Positions 1 to 7,901 of a stretch of 64,000 bases of DNA are shown here, one piece after another. Numbering within the stretch: the first letter of the stretch is position 1; every line of letters begins with the position of its first letter. The DNA is taken from assembly GCA_022793815.1 (NCBI GenBank), contig JAAWDP010000019.1:62001-126000 (forward strand), read 5' to 3'. Source of the DNA: Clostridia bacterium. GTDB lineage: Bacteria; Bacillota; Clostridia; Christensenellales; Pumilibacteraceae. Position numbers and translations under genes: made by a program. Below the pieces are notes generated by a model that did not search any database, was not told the origin of the DNA, and saw only the letters and a program-made list of their open reading frames with translations.

Positions 1-840
1 CTCGCCCATTTCGCAGTCGCCGACGTAACTGAGGTGGGAAATTTTGCAACCGTCGCCGATTACGCTGTTTTTCAATTCCACATAATCGCCTATCCTGCAC
101 TTCTTGCCTATGACGCAGTTCGGGCGAATATAAGCGAACGGACCGACGGTGGTGCTTTCGCCTATGTAACTGCGATAAAGCCTGCTTGCGTCCACGGTTG
201 CGCCGCGCTCTATAACGCAGTCCTCTATCACGTTGCCTTCTTTTATGACGGCGCCGCTTTTTACCACGGTTTTGCCCATGAGTTTATTGCAGCCCATAAT
301 GCGCGCGCCGCTTTCGATGACTACGTCGCTTCCGACAAGAGTGGAGGACGGGTCTTCGAAACAGACGCCGTTTTCCATGTGGTAAGTATTGATACGGTTG
401 CGCATGATATCGGTAATCATGGCGACCTGTTTGAAATCGAATGCGGTGACGAAATCTTCCTCGTCGAAATAGCAGGTGTCTTCTGTGTAAATTTTATCTA
501 TGCGCAGAAGAAACGAAGTTTTGAGCACGTAGCCGCGCGTCATTTTAAGCACGTTTCTGTCGCTTGACGAAAGCTGTTTTACTGCGTCCAGCACGGTTTT
601 TTTCGTGATGAGAGGCGTGTCCGAATACAGCAGTACGGTGTACTCGCGCTCGGGATTCACGACGCGGCGCACGAGAGAAGGGAGCGACACGAAACCGTCG
701 TAAGGGACGGTTGCGGTGTAGCTGTCCGAAAGCGCGGTCTTGACCCATTCGTGACAGGTTTTGCCGAGAATCTCCAAATCCGCGGTATTGCCTAACTGCG
801 GGCAGGACACATTGAGTATTATTCCGCAAATATCTTCCAT
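1..840 (-). CDS. GlmU-like protein, degenerate nucleotidyltransferase plus left-handed beta-helix acetyltransferase (partial)
   Basis: The frame stays open from an ATG at 838-840 to the window edge (280 codons; C-terminus missing). From about residue 165 it shows hexapeptide repeats of a left-handed beta-helix with GlmU-type wording (ATVDASRLYRSYIGEST, VGPFAYIRPN, IGDYVELKNSVIGDG, HLSYVGD), the part that acetylates glucosamine-1-phosphate in UDP-GlcNAc synthesis. The N-terminal half aligns in outline with the uridylyltransferase half (starts GIIL, later VLLYSDTPLI) but lacks the LAAGxGTRM...PK nucleotide-binding signature and is shorter (about 160 versus about 230 residues). It may be acetyltransferase-only or a regulatory paralogue; a true GlmU presumably lies elsewhere. 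The ATG is a few bases after the predicted transcription start (promoter 850-878) and has no ribosome site, so it is probably translated leaderless. Confidence 0.8.
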   Translation of the reverse strand, partial: MEDICGIILNVSCPQLGNTADLEILGKTCHEWVKTALSDSYTATVPYDGFVSLPSLVRRVVNPEREYTVLLYSDTPLITKKTVLDAVKQLSSSDRNVLKMTRGYVLKTSFLLRIDKIYTEDTCYFDEEDFVTAFDFKQVAMITDIMRNRINTYHMENGVCFEDPSSTLVGSDVVIESGARIMGCNKLMGKTVVKSGAVIKEGNVIEDCVIERGATVDASRLYRSYIGESTTVGPFAYIRPNCVIGKKCRIGDYVELKNSVIGDGCKISHLSYVGDCEMGE

Positions 841-849
841 ACGGAATTT

Positions 850-878
850 ATTATAACATTCGCACCGTCCGTTGTCAA
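850..878 (-). promoter_or_regulatory. Sigma-A promoter of the GlmU-like gene
   Basis: On the minus strand TTGACA (873-878), a 17-base spacer and TATAAT (850-855) form a consensus promoter. The predicted start lies about 2-4 bases before the ATG at 840, so the mRNA should be leaderless. Confidence 0.85.
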
Positions 879-917
879 CTTAATACCGTACAAAAAACCG
901 CATAAAAATCGGCTGTC

Positions 918-955
918 AAAAACAAAAACGGTACCTTTCAGAAGAAAGATACCGT
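918..955 (-). terminator. Rho-independent terminator closing the phage-like operon
   Basis: Minus-strand hairpin with 12-base arms (928-939 against 944-955, one G/U-type mismatch) and a four-base loop, followed by a T-rich run (TTTTTGTTTTT). It lies downstream of the holin, the last gene of the module. Confidence 0.88.
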
Positions 956-1013
956 CCCTGCTTTGCGGACTTAAACCGTGCCGCGAACCGCGCGCGGACA
1001 TATCCGTATCGGC

Positions 1014-1283
1014 TTACTTTGCCGACGCGGCGCCGCCGTCCGACGTTTCGCCTTCTACGTCCGTTTCGGTTCCGTCCGAGCCTTCCGTTTCGCCGTCCTC
1101 GCCGCCGCTCTTTCTGCCGCCGTCGCCCGTTATAATGCCGAGCACCACGAGCAGTGTCAGTCCCGCGCTTATAATTTCATTGACGGCGGGAATGTCGAAT
1201 TTGAGTCCGACCGCCTGAGCGAATACGAGCAGCGCGCCGATAAGGCTCATCCAAAAACTTTTACTGCGCAATTTCTCTTTCAC
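1014..1283 (-). CDS. Phage holin, phi-LC3-like
   Basis: 89 residues. A short basic N-terminus (MKEKLRSKSFWMSLIGALL) leads into two hydrophobic segments at about residues 10-28 and 36-52, then an acidic Gly/Glu/Asp tail. This layout and the SKSFWMSLIGA opening match small holins of Firmicutes phages, which form membrane lesions at lysis. It is the last gene before the terminator. No endolysin is adjacent, which is unusual since holin and amidase/lysozyme normally pair. A non-lytic small membrane protein is the alternative. Confidence 0.78.
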   Translation of the reverse strand: MKEKLRSKSFWMSLIGALLVFAQAVGLKFDIPAVNEIISAGLTLLVVLGIITGDGGRKSGGEDGETEGSDGTETDVEGETSDGGAASAK

Positions 1284-1341
1284 AGCTTTGTCCTCCTTTT
1301 CCCTCCCTCCTCTTTTTTCGTTTTATCCCAAAGGAGAAGCG

Positions 1342-2274
1342 TCAGCCCGCATATTTGGTATACAGTTTGTAGTAAAGGTATTCGGACAGGTTTGCTCGGA
1401 AAAACGGGTCGTCCTTTATCAGCCGCGCGGCGTCCGAGCGGTTCATTTTAGACAGCAGTTCGTCCATTTTATTGTAATTGCCTGCGTAAACGCTTTCCTG
1501 CGACGATTTCGAGCCGTCGAGTTCTTGCCGTTTCTTTTCGTTGTCCAGCATTTCGCCGTAAAGCCGCTGTTCGAGTTCCAGCCTGTCACGCTCCTCTTTC
1601 GCGCTCTTTTCTTCCAACGAATTGTTGTATTTGAGCGTGTCCAGCATTGCCGCTTCGTCCTTTGCGCGCAGTTCCTCGACTTTTGCGGCGGTCTTGTTTG
1701 CGAGTTCTTTCATCAGCTCGTCCGTCGCGGTCTGCTTTTTTCCGTCCAGCGACAGCAGCGCGTCGGCTATTTCGTTTATCAGCGCGTCGTAGTTGTTTTT
1801 CGCGGCAAGCAACGTATCGGCTTTGCCTTGCTCCAAATCCGCCGAGCGCGCGACGGCTATCGACGAACGCGCAAGTCCGCGTTTGAGCACGTCGCCGTCC
1901 AGATTCCTTTTCGCCTCGCCGTAGGCGTTTTCTATTTCCGCGAGTTTTCTTTCCGCGTCCGCGTCGGCTTTGCCGCGGCTCTTTTCGAGTTTCTCCTTTT
2001 CCGCTTCCGACTGCGAAGCGATTGCCGCAAGCGCGGCGCGCTCGTACTCGGCGAGCGTGTTTTTCGCCGCGGTTTCAAGCTGTTCGTCGGTCTTAGGCAC
2101 ATACTCCGCCTTTTCGTACTTCGCGGATTCGGGAAGCACGGGTCTTTCCGCTTCGGATTTTGCGCCGCCCTCTATCTCCTCTTTGAGTTTGTCAAGCGAG
2201 CCGTCGGTCGGCTTCTCCTCTTTCGCGCCCGCCGCGTTTTTCCACGCCTGTTTGAGTTCCTTCAAAATATTCAT
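1342..2274 (-). CDS. Coiled-coil virion-associated protein
   Basis: 310 residues, highly charged and rich in Ala, Glu and Lys, predicted almost wholly alpha-helical with long heptad stretches at about 60-270 (for example EREKLEKSRGKADADAERKL). There is no signal peptide or membrane segment. Its place between tail-tip genes and the holin is where short-tailed phages keep internal or ejection proteins, but no family was recognised. It is too short for a tape measure of a long tail. Function unknown. Confidence 0.7.
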   Translation of the reverse strand: MNILKELKQAWKNAAGAKEEKPTDGSLDKLKEEIEGGAKSEAERPVLPESAKYEKAEYVPKTDEQLETAAKNTLAEYERAALAAIASQSEAEKEKLEKSRGKADADAERKLAEIENAYGEAKRNLDGDVLKRGLARSSIAVARSADLEQGKADTLLAAKNNYDALINEIADALLSLDGKKQTATDELMKELANKTAAKVEELRAKDEAAMLDTLKYNNSLEEKSAKEERDRLELEQRLYGEMLDNEKKRQELDGSKSSQESVYAGNYNKMDELLSKMNRSDAARLIKDDPFFRANLSEYLYYKLYTKYAG

Positions 2275-2357
2275 CTTTCACTCCTCTTTCCTGTCTGCGG
2301 CTTTCATACGCTATGCGCTTTGCCGCGCCGTATCTTGCCGTAAGCGTATTTGTACCG

Positions 2358-2600
2358 TTATAAGTAATCACCGTAATAAAGTCCTCCGCCTATTTTTTCT
2401 ATCCGTCCGCTTCGGGTAAGCAGACATTCTTCGCCGAGCGACACCGTACCCTTTTCCGTCACGGCTTTCGTGACGGGGTCTATCTCGGTTTCGCGCACCG
2501 CGCCGCCGCTTTTGACAAGCAGACGGATTTTGCCGTCGGCATACTCCGCATGACAGACGCTGCCGCGCGGAAGTTTCAGCATGCCGCTTTTGAAATTCAT
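2358..2600 (-). CDS. Small phage-module protein, unknown function
   Basis: 80 residues from the ATG at 2598-2600, overlapping the previous gene's stop in an ATGA junction, which fixes the start and implies translational coupling. Predicted beta-rich (HAEYADGKIRLLVKSGGAV) and similar in style to the two larger beta proteins upstream. No family recognised; probably a small tail-tip or decoration component by position. Confidence 0.68.
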   Translation of the reverse strand: MNFKSGMLKLPRGSVCHAEYADGKIRLLVKSGGAVRETEIDPVTKAVTEKGTVSLGEECLLTRSGRIEKIGGGLYYGDYL

Positions 2601-4342
2601 TTTGCCTCCTCCTCTTGCCCGAAAATAACGCTCACCTCGGATTTCACTCCGCTTGCTCCCACATTCGTTACGGGCACGCGGCAGACATAAGTCACGTTTG
2701 CGCGCTTGTATACGGAATCGGACAGTATTACTCCGCCGCTGCCGCCCAGCGGAATATACGACAGATTTCCGCCGCCGTCCAGAGCAAGCACGCAGCCGCC
2801 GATTCTGCAAGCCGAAGTAAAGCGTCCGACGTCGCACGGCATGCCGCGAACGCCGCCGTCGCAATCGGTAAGATACATTTCTCCGCCGTTTAGAAACACC
2901 CCGTCGAACGGTTTTCTTCCCGGTTCGCAGTCCACGTCCACGCCGTCGCCGCTTAAACAGTCCGCAACGTAATTTATCCCCGTATCGTCGGTAAACGATA
3001 TAAGCGGGCCTCTGCCCGACACGCTGCGCGCGCCGTAGTCCGCGTAAACCATATCCAAAAATCCCTCTATGTCTGCGTTGTCGGCGCCGCTTCCGAACAC
3101 TCTTGCGGCAAACGTGCTGCCTGCCGCCGCCAGCCGTCTGCCGTCGGGGCAAAGCAGCACGCCGTCGCCGCCGAGAGCGAAGCTCTCCGTCTGCGCGGCG
3201 GTTTGGTTTTCGACATTATAGACGACCGCCGTTTCTCCGCGTCTTGCTATAAGGGTATACCTGTTTTCGCCCGCCATCGCTATTTCGAACGAATCCGCCT
3301 CCGCCAGTTCGATTTCTCCGTCGCCGCCGCTGCCCGTACGGCGCAGGACGCCGCCGTCGAGCGAGAACAGTTTTTTATCGCGGGTCAGTCTGACGCCGCG
3401 CCCCTTTACGCGGTAAAATCCGAGCACCGAAACTTCTCCGTCCGTCACGCGCAGCAGGCACGCCTCTTCCGAATTGACGACTGCCGCGCACGATGCGTCC
3501 GCGTCCGCAATTATAAACGCGCCCGCACCGAAACAAAGACCGGTTTCGCAGGGGCTGCCTGCGCGGTTTCTGCCGCGCTCGACGCGCCAATCGGTCAGCG
3601 GAGCGGAATCCATGCTTACGGATATAATCTCGGTAAACTCCCTGCCGACCGAAACTCTGCCGACCGCCGCCGCTCTCGTGGAAGCGGTAACGGTTTCGGT
3701 GTTTTTTTCCAGCGGTTTGAATTTGAGTGCGCTTCTGCCGCCGAGCATAAGCGTCATTTCGGGCGCGGCTTTCACCGCAGCCGAGAACGTGACCCTGTCG
3801 GAGCCGAATACGGTTTGCGCTTGTGCGGCGTAGGAAAAGTCGTCGGTGGGATACGGCGCGGCGCACAGCGGCGAACGGTCGTGACCGCCGCACAGCGACG
3901 CTTTTTCCAGCGCGCCTTCGCCGAGCAGCCACTTCGCAAGCGGATTGTCGCCGCGGGTAAGCGCGGCGTTCGTTCGGCTGTAACCGATTCGGATTTCCGC
4001 GCAAACGCTCAGCGGCTCTCCCGCCTTTTTTTCAAACGGTTCTTCCAATGCGAAAACCGCGTCCTCGGTTATACCGTCCGCGCTCAGCGCCACACCCGTA
4101 AGCGTGAAAGAGCCCTCTTTGATAAGCGCGCTGCGCAGTGCGAACATGCGCGCCGCCGGGTCTGTGTTCATGTCGGCAAGCTCGGAATCGACTCGGATTT
4201 CGCCGCCGTCCGTAAAGAGAATGAATTTGTTTGCGTAGCGGCGGCCTCGGACGAGCGCGGCGAATATGCGCGCGGAAGCATTCGGGATTTTTGCCGCATA
4301 CTCCGCTCCGCCGCCCGAAACCGTGATTTTCGCGTCAAGCAT
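2597..4342 (-). CDS. Phage tail/short-tail structural protein, beta-rich
   Basis: 581 residues, largely predicted beta-strand with repeated short-loop units such as EMYLTDCDGGVRG and LALDGGGNLSYIPLGG in the last third, suggesting a propeller or beta-helix fold. There is no signal peptide. It overlaps the preceding 307-residue gene by 8 bases and the next gene by ATGA, so it is part of one tightly coupled operon. Position after the head-completion genes argues for a tail or receptor-contact component. Assignment rests on position and composition. Confidence 0.65.
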   Translation of the reverse strand: MLDAKITVSGGGAEYAAKIPNASARIFAALVRGRRYANKFILFTDGGEIRVDSELADMNTDPAARMFALRSALIKEGSFTLTGVALSADGITEDAVFALEEPFEKKAGEPLSVCAEIRIGYSRTNAALTRGDNPLAKWLLGEGALEKASLCGGHDRSPLCAAPYPTDDFSYAAQAQTVFGSDRVTFSAAVKAAPEMTLMLGGRSALKFKPLEKNTETVTASTRAAAVGRVSVGREFTEIISVSMDSAPLTDWRVERGRNRAGSPCETGLCFGAGAFIIADADASCAAVVNSEEACLLRVTDGEVSVLGFYRVKGRGVRLTRDKKLFSLDGGVLRRTGSGGDGEIELAEADSFEIAMAGENRYTLIARRGETAVVYNVENQTAAQTESFALGGDGVLLCPDGRRLAAAGSTFAARVFGSGADNADIEGFLDMVYADYGARSVSGRGPLISFTDDTGINYVADCLSGDGVDVDCEPGRKPFDGVFLNGGEMYLTDCDGGVRGMPCDVGRFTSACRIGGCVLALDGGGNLSYIPLGGSGGVILSDSVYKRANVTYVCRVPVTNVGASGVKSEVSVIFGQEEEAK

Positions 4343-5258
4343 TTACGATACCTCCGTCGAGTTTTATATTTACAAGCGCGCCGACCGACGCGCCGCGCCG
4401 TTCCTTTATGAGATACATCGCGTCGTCGCTTTCGGCTATCAGCGCAATCGGGTCGCAGTTTTTTACGGCACGGGCTTTTCGTGCGTTCACGTCTGCGCCG
4501 ATTTTTATTGCCGCGCCTTTGACAGCGTGCGGATACGGCGAAGTGAAATATCCGACCTTGCCGTCGGACGCGGATATCACGAAAAGTCTGCCGCCGCGGT
4601 AAGTAACGCTTGCTTTCCCCTCGGCTTTCCCGAGCGGAGAAAAGCGGACGGTATTCAAATCCGTATCGAGTTCGGCGCAGAACAGCATGCCGAATCCGTC
4701 TTTGAACACGAGCGCGAATCCGCCGTCCGCCGCGCAGATGTCGCAGTCGCAGCCGCGCGCGACGCGCTTTTTTTCGGCAAACGAAAATTTAGAGTCCGTC
4801 CGCGTCACGGTGACGAATCCGTCTTCCGCCGCGCACAGCGCATAGATTTCTTCGACGTGCGCTATGCTCATTTTCGCTTCGGGTTCCTCCGTCGCACAGC
4901 CGAGCGGCGCGATTATCTCGAAATCCGCGCAAAGCCCGACACTGCCGCCGTCGGGAATAATATCGACCGTTATGTCGCCCGAGCCCGACACGAAAAACAC
5001 TTTTTCGCCGCTGCCGTCCGCACTCTCCGCCGCCGCTTTCAGTCCGCCCGCGCTGAGAACGATTTGCCCTTTTCCGCGGTATCGAACCTTTACGGTCACT
5101 GCCGAGCCGTCCGCCGCGCCGCGGCGCAGCAGAGTGTGACTGCCCTCCGAAAGCGAGGATATTCTGTACACGCAGGATTCGCTGCCGCGACGGCTTAAAC
5201 CTGCCAGTTTCGCTTCAATCTCGTCGGCGCGCAGGTATGCGAGTTTTCCGTAATCCAT
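4335..5258 (-). CDS. Phage tail-associated structural protein, beta-rich
   Basis: 307 residues with no signal peptide. The second half has beta-hairpin units (GRLFVISASDGKVGYFTS, DDAMYLIKERRGASVG) resembling those of the 453-residue neighbour upstream, consistent with stacked beta-propeller tail-hub proteins. It lies 10 bases downstream of that gene and overlaps the 581-residue gene by 8 bases. Precise role unknown. Confidence 0.63.
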   Translation of the reverse strand: MDYGKLAYLRADEIEAKLAGLSRRGSESCVYRISSLSEGSHTLLRRGAADGSAVTVKVRYRGKGQIVLSAGGLKAAAESADGSGEKVFFVSGSGDITVDIIPDGGSVGLCADFEIIAPLGCATEEPEAKMSIAHVEEIYALCAAEDGFVTVTRTDSKFSFAEKKRVARGCDCDICAADGGFALVFKDGFGMLFCAELDTDLNTVRFSPLGKAEGKASVTYRGGRLFVISASDGKVGYFTSPYPHAVKGAAIKIGADVNARKARAVKNCDPIALIAESDDAMYLIKERRGASVGALVNIKLDGGIVNA

Positions 5259-5268
5259 TTTTTCTCCT

Positions 5269-6630
5269 TTATGTTTTCAGCGCGAACGTGACGCCGCTTA
5301 TGCGCGTACCCGTCCCGCAGGAAGATATTTCCGCGCCTATGCGCCGTCCGCGCATGCCTATCTTTACCGTTTTCATGTTTGCGCCGCCTTTCAGCCTGAA
5401 CGTGCGCGTTCTGCCGTCGCATATTATTTTCAGTTCCATATCGGTTGCGGTGTGCAGGCTTGCGCTTTCCAGCGTTTTCATGCGGTCGGTTTTTCCGATA
5501 CTTCCGAGCGGCACGCGCCACACCTTTTTCGTGGGCGTGCCGAAAGCCGCTCCGCACGGCGCAACGGTTACGGCTCTGCCCTGCGACACGGCAGCGAGAG
5601 TGCCGCAGCCGACAAACGAACTTATCTCGAATCCTTCCGAAATTTCCGCATTGCCGCCGAGCGTATCGTAAACGAGCAGGCGGTCGTTTTTTTCGCCGCC
5701 CGACGAATACGCGAGAAAATATTTGCCGTCCGCCCAGTAGCCGACCGCGCCGTCTTTTTTCGGCGTGATGCTTCCGAGCGATTTGAGAACGGGCGCGGTG
5801 GAAAGTCCGTCGAACACGTTGAGTCCGCCGTCCGAAAGGAATATGACTTTATCGCCGCACACCGCCACGCTGGACGGATAGATTCTGCCTGCCGACACAT
5901 AGAGGTTGGACACGGAAAATTCGCTCTGGTCGGCGTATGCTATCATGCGCGAAATACCGTAGTCGCGGAATATGTAGACGTAGTTCAAAAACGCCACTAC
6001 TTTATTGGATTTTCCGTAACCGTCGGCAAGTTCGACGAAGCCGCCCGAATCGAGCGACTGCGACCAGTTGGTCGGGTCCAAATCGTCGGAAAACCGCACG
6101 CTTGTCACAGCGTCCGCGCTTGTCACGAACAGCCGTTCGTAGTGCAGAGCCATGGACGTTATTTTAGGCGAGGACTCGACCATGCGCGCGGTTTCGCCGT
6201 CGTATACCGCCATGCCGTCGACGGAAGAACAGATGAGCGATACGTCCGTGCCGTAAAGGCGGTAGTCGGCTGCCGACACCGTGCCGCGGGCAGTTATTCC
6301 GTCGAGTATTTCGTCCTTGCCTCCTTTCACGGCGTGGACTCTGCCGCTGCCGTCGCAATACATCGGCGTTACAGTTTCGCCGCCGTCCTCCGTTTTTTTA
6401 TACAGCCAAGCGTATTTCACGTCTGCCGCTCCGCCCAAAAGCGTGCACTCCTCTATGCCCCAGCCGTCGGTCAGCACGCCCTCGCGGATACGGAAATTTT
6501 TGTACTTCGACGCATACGCGGCGTTCACCGCCGACTCGTCGTGAACGAAATCCGCGCCGCCGAGATAGTCGGATATTTCGATGCGCGAGGCGCGTTGTCC
6601 GCTCGGCAAAAGATAAGGATTTTTTCTCAC
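5269..6630 (-). CDS. Putative tail hub / packaged-DNA stabilisation-like protein (P22 gp10-like)
   Basis: 453 residues. The start is GTG at 6628-6630, overlapping the preceding stop (GTGA) and preceded by AGGAGG; the longer upstream frame is a shadow. Residues 130-390 contain propeller-like repeats (YERLFVTSADAVTSVRFSDD, VCGDKVIFLSDGGLNVFDG) and a DPTNW motif reminiscent of phage stabilisation/tail-hub proteins that close the portal after DNA packaging. It follows the portal-capsid-connector order of P22-type phages. The match is by motif and gene order only. Confidence 0.66.
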   Translation of the reverse strand: MRKNPYLLPSGQRASRIEISDYLGGADFVHDESAVNAAYASKYKNFRIREGVLTDGWGIEECTLLGGAADVKYAWLYKKTEDGGETVTPMYCDGSGRVHAVKGGKDEILDGITARGTVSAADYRLYGTDVSLICSSVDGMAVYDGETARMVESSPKITSMALHYERLFVTSADAVTSVRFSDDLDPTNWSQSLDSGGFVELADGYGKSNKVVAFLNYVYIFRDYGISRMIAYADQSEFSVSNLYVSAGRIYPSSVAVCGDKVIFLSDGGLNVFDGLSTAPVLKSLGSITPKKDGAVGYWADGKYFLAYSSGGEKNDRLLVYDTLGGNAEISEGFEISSFVGCGTLAAVSQGRAVTVAPCGAAFGTPTKKVWRVPLGSIGKTDRMKTLESASLHTATDMELKIICDGRTRTFRLKGGANMKTVKIGMRGRRIGAEISSCGTGTRISGVTFALKT

Positions 6631-7181
6631 CCGAGCCACCTCCTGCGCGGCGTTTTTCTGCCGCTGTTGAGGTGCAGCAGCATGCGTTCGAGCGCGTCGC
6701 GGTAACGCTTGTCCCACATCTGCGCGTCCGACGTCTGACCGCTCATCAGAGAGTATTCGGTCGCAGCGCCGTAGGCGAGTACGCGCAAAGGCACAACGGA
6801 GTCCTTCCACGGCATTTCGCCGCCGAGCGCCGTTTGGGGCGGTTTAAACGCATATTTGACTTTGACCGTGCCCGAGCAGCCGAGCTGCAGCGAGTCGTAC
6901 AGCCTTTCGAAAGTCAGATTCGCTCCGCCGCGTTTGACACGCAGTACGGCTATCGGTTCGCGCTCGAAATCCCCGTATTTTATTCTCTTGTCTTCTTTGA
7001 CATCAAAGGTCTGTTCGCTTATGAGCGGCACGTAATCGCGCGCGATTTCGTCCGCCGTATAGCCGACTGCGGCGAGCAGTTTTTCCCTGTCGCTTTCCTC
7101 CAAAATCTTTTCGCCGCTTTCGTTTTCCGAAAACAAGCCGAGCATACGCGCGCACTCGTTTATTACATCTTCCGTCAGCAT
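6627..7181 (-). CDS. Head-completion / head-tail connector protein
   Basis: 184 residues, mostly helical, beginning MLTEDVINECARMLG and ending in a basic RRRW tail. The length, position right after the capsid block and the C-terminal region with EYSLMSGQTSDAQMWDKRY fit connector proteins that attach below the portal (gp4/gp6-like role). It overlaps the upstream 116-residue gene by 7 bases and the downstream gene by GTGA. Family assignment is by position and general resemblance. Confidence 0.68.
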   Translation of the reverse strand: MLTEDVINECARMLGLFSENESGEKILEESDREKLLAAVGYTADEIARDYVPLISEQTFDVKEDKRIKYGDFEREPIAVLRVKRGGANLTFERLYDSLQLGCSGTVKVKYAFKPPQTALGGEMPWKDSVVPLRVLAYGAATEYSLMSGQTSDAQMWDKRYRDALERMLLHLNSGRKTPRRRWLG

Positions 7182-7525
7182 ATTCCCTCCTTTTCATGAG
7201 CCGCGCCGACCCTCGCCGCCGCGCTTTCCATTGCGGCGCTTATCCTCTGCCGCTCCGTTTTTTCCGCTTCCCGTTTCATGTCGGCAAGCAGTTCGTCCGC
7301 GCGTTCGCGCCTTGTCCGTCTTACGAAATCGACGGCGCGTTCGTCCAGCGTTTTATACGGCAGCGTAACGCAGTGCGTGCTGCCTTTCTGCGCCATGCTG
7401 TGCACGCTTAGCGTTCCGCTTTTTCTTTCGCGCAGTACGAAATAGGTTTCGTCTATCTCTTTGAGCCGACGCACGATTGAATATAAATCGCCGCCGACTT
7501 CTTCGTATTTCAATATGTCCGTCAT
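7175..7525 (-). CDS. Conserved small phage protein
   Basis: 116 residues: a compact N-terminal domain (LKEIDETYFVLRERKSGTLSVH, then TLPYKTLDERAVDFVRRTR) and a charged helical tail. Proteins of this wording accompany head genes in clostridial short-tailed phage modules, but no function is established to my knowledge. It is the first gene after the repeat-bearing gap that splits the operon behind the capsid gene. Confidence 0.66.
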   Translation of the reverse strand: MTDILKYEEVGGDLYSIVRRLKEIDETYFVLRERKSGTLSVHSMAQKGSTHCVTLPYKTLDERAVDFVRRTRRERADELLADMKREAEKTERQRISAAMESAAARVGAAHEKEGIC

Positions 7526-7575
7526 TGTTTTTCCTCCCGCCCTCCCTCTTTTTGTTTTGTTGTGTTTTTATAAGG

Positions 7576-7606
7576 TGCAGACCCCTCGACTTCGCTCGGG
7601 GTGACA
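7576..7606. repeat. Dispersed short palindromic repeat, copy 1
   Basis: Contains CCCCTCGACTTCGCTCGGGG, an imperfect palindrome. Related copies are at 14782-14806, 16539-16566, 54321-54349 and 54394-54426, always intergenic. Translations of this kind of repeat (CHPERS, FLDCARND) are familiar spurious peptides in many bacterial genomes. Confidence 0.85.
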
Positions 7607-7651
7607 AATTAAATAGCCGGGGCGACATTTAATAATTTTACGGCGACCGAC

Positions 7652-7770
7652 GGCAGAGAAGCAAGCATTTCGAGGAAAAAAGGTTCTTCGCGACGGGGCA
7701 TGTACACCCCCGTACTTGCCCCCGAGCGAAGGTTCTTTTTGACATAGAAATGCGACGCTTATATGCCTTC
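7652..7770. repeat. Long-hairpin repeat element, copy E1
   Basis: About 119 bases forming one long imperfect palindrome: GGCA...TGCC ends, AAGC..GCATTT against AAATGC..GCTT, then CGC..GGGGCA.GTAC against GTAC.TGCCCC..GCG around a short loop. It shares GGCAGAGAAGC and TGCGACGCTTATATGCCTTC with copies at 7781-7901 and 54466-54585. The stems differ from those copies in paired positions. Together with E2 it fills the 376-base gap between the capsid gene and the next gene; I see no coding capacity there. Confidence 0.88.
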
Positions 7771-7780
7771 GGAATAAGAA

Positions 7781-7901
7781 GGCAGAGAAGCGAGCAGTGC
7801 AAGGCAAGAGGGTTTTTCCCGACGGGGAGCGTACTTTTATGTACGTGACCCGAGGGAAAGTTCCTCTTAACGTAGCAATGCGACGCTTATATGCCTTCGA
7901 C
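7781..7901. repeat. Long-hairpin repeat element, copy E2
   Basis: About 121 bases in tandem behind E1. Stem: AAGAGG/CCTCTT, TTTCCC/GGGAAA and CGTAC/GTACG around a TTTTAT loop. Its right edge is flush with the capsid stop codon (TCA at 7902-7904 on the plus strand). Very similar to the copy at 54466-54585, which is also flush with a stop codon. Confidence 0.9.

Noticed and set aside
7568-7807. A minus-strand frame translating to a short protein with CHPERSRGV
   Set aside because: It reads through the dispersed palindromic repeat and a hairpin element; such peptides are typical translation artefacts.
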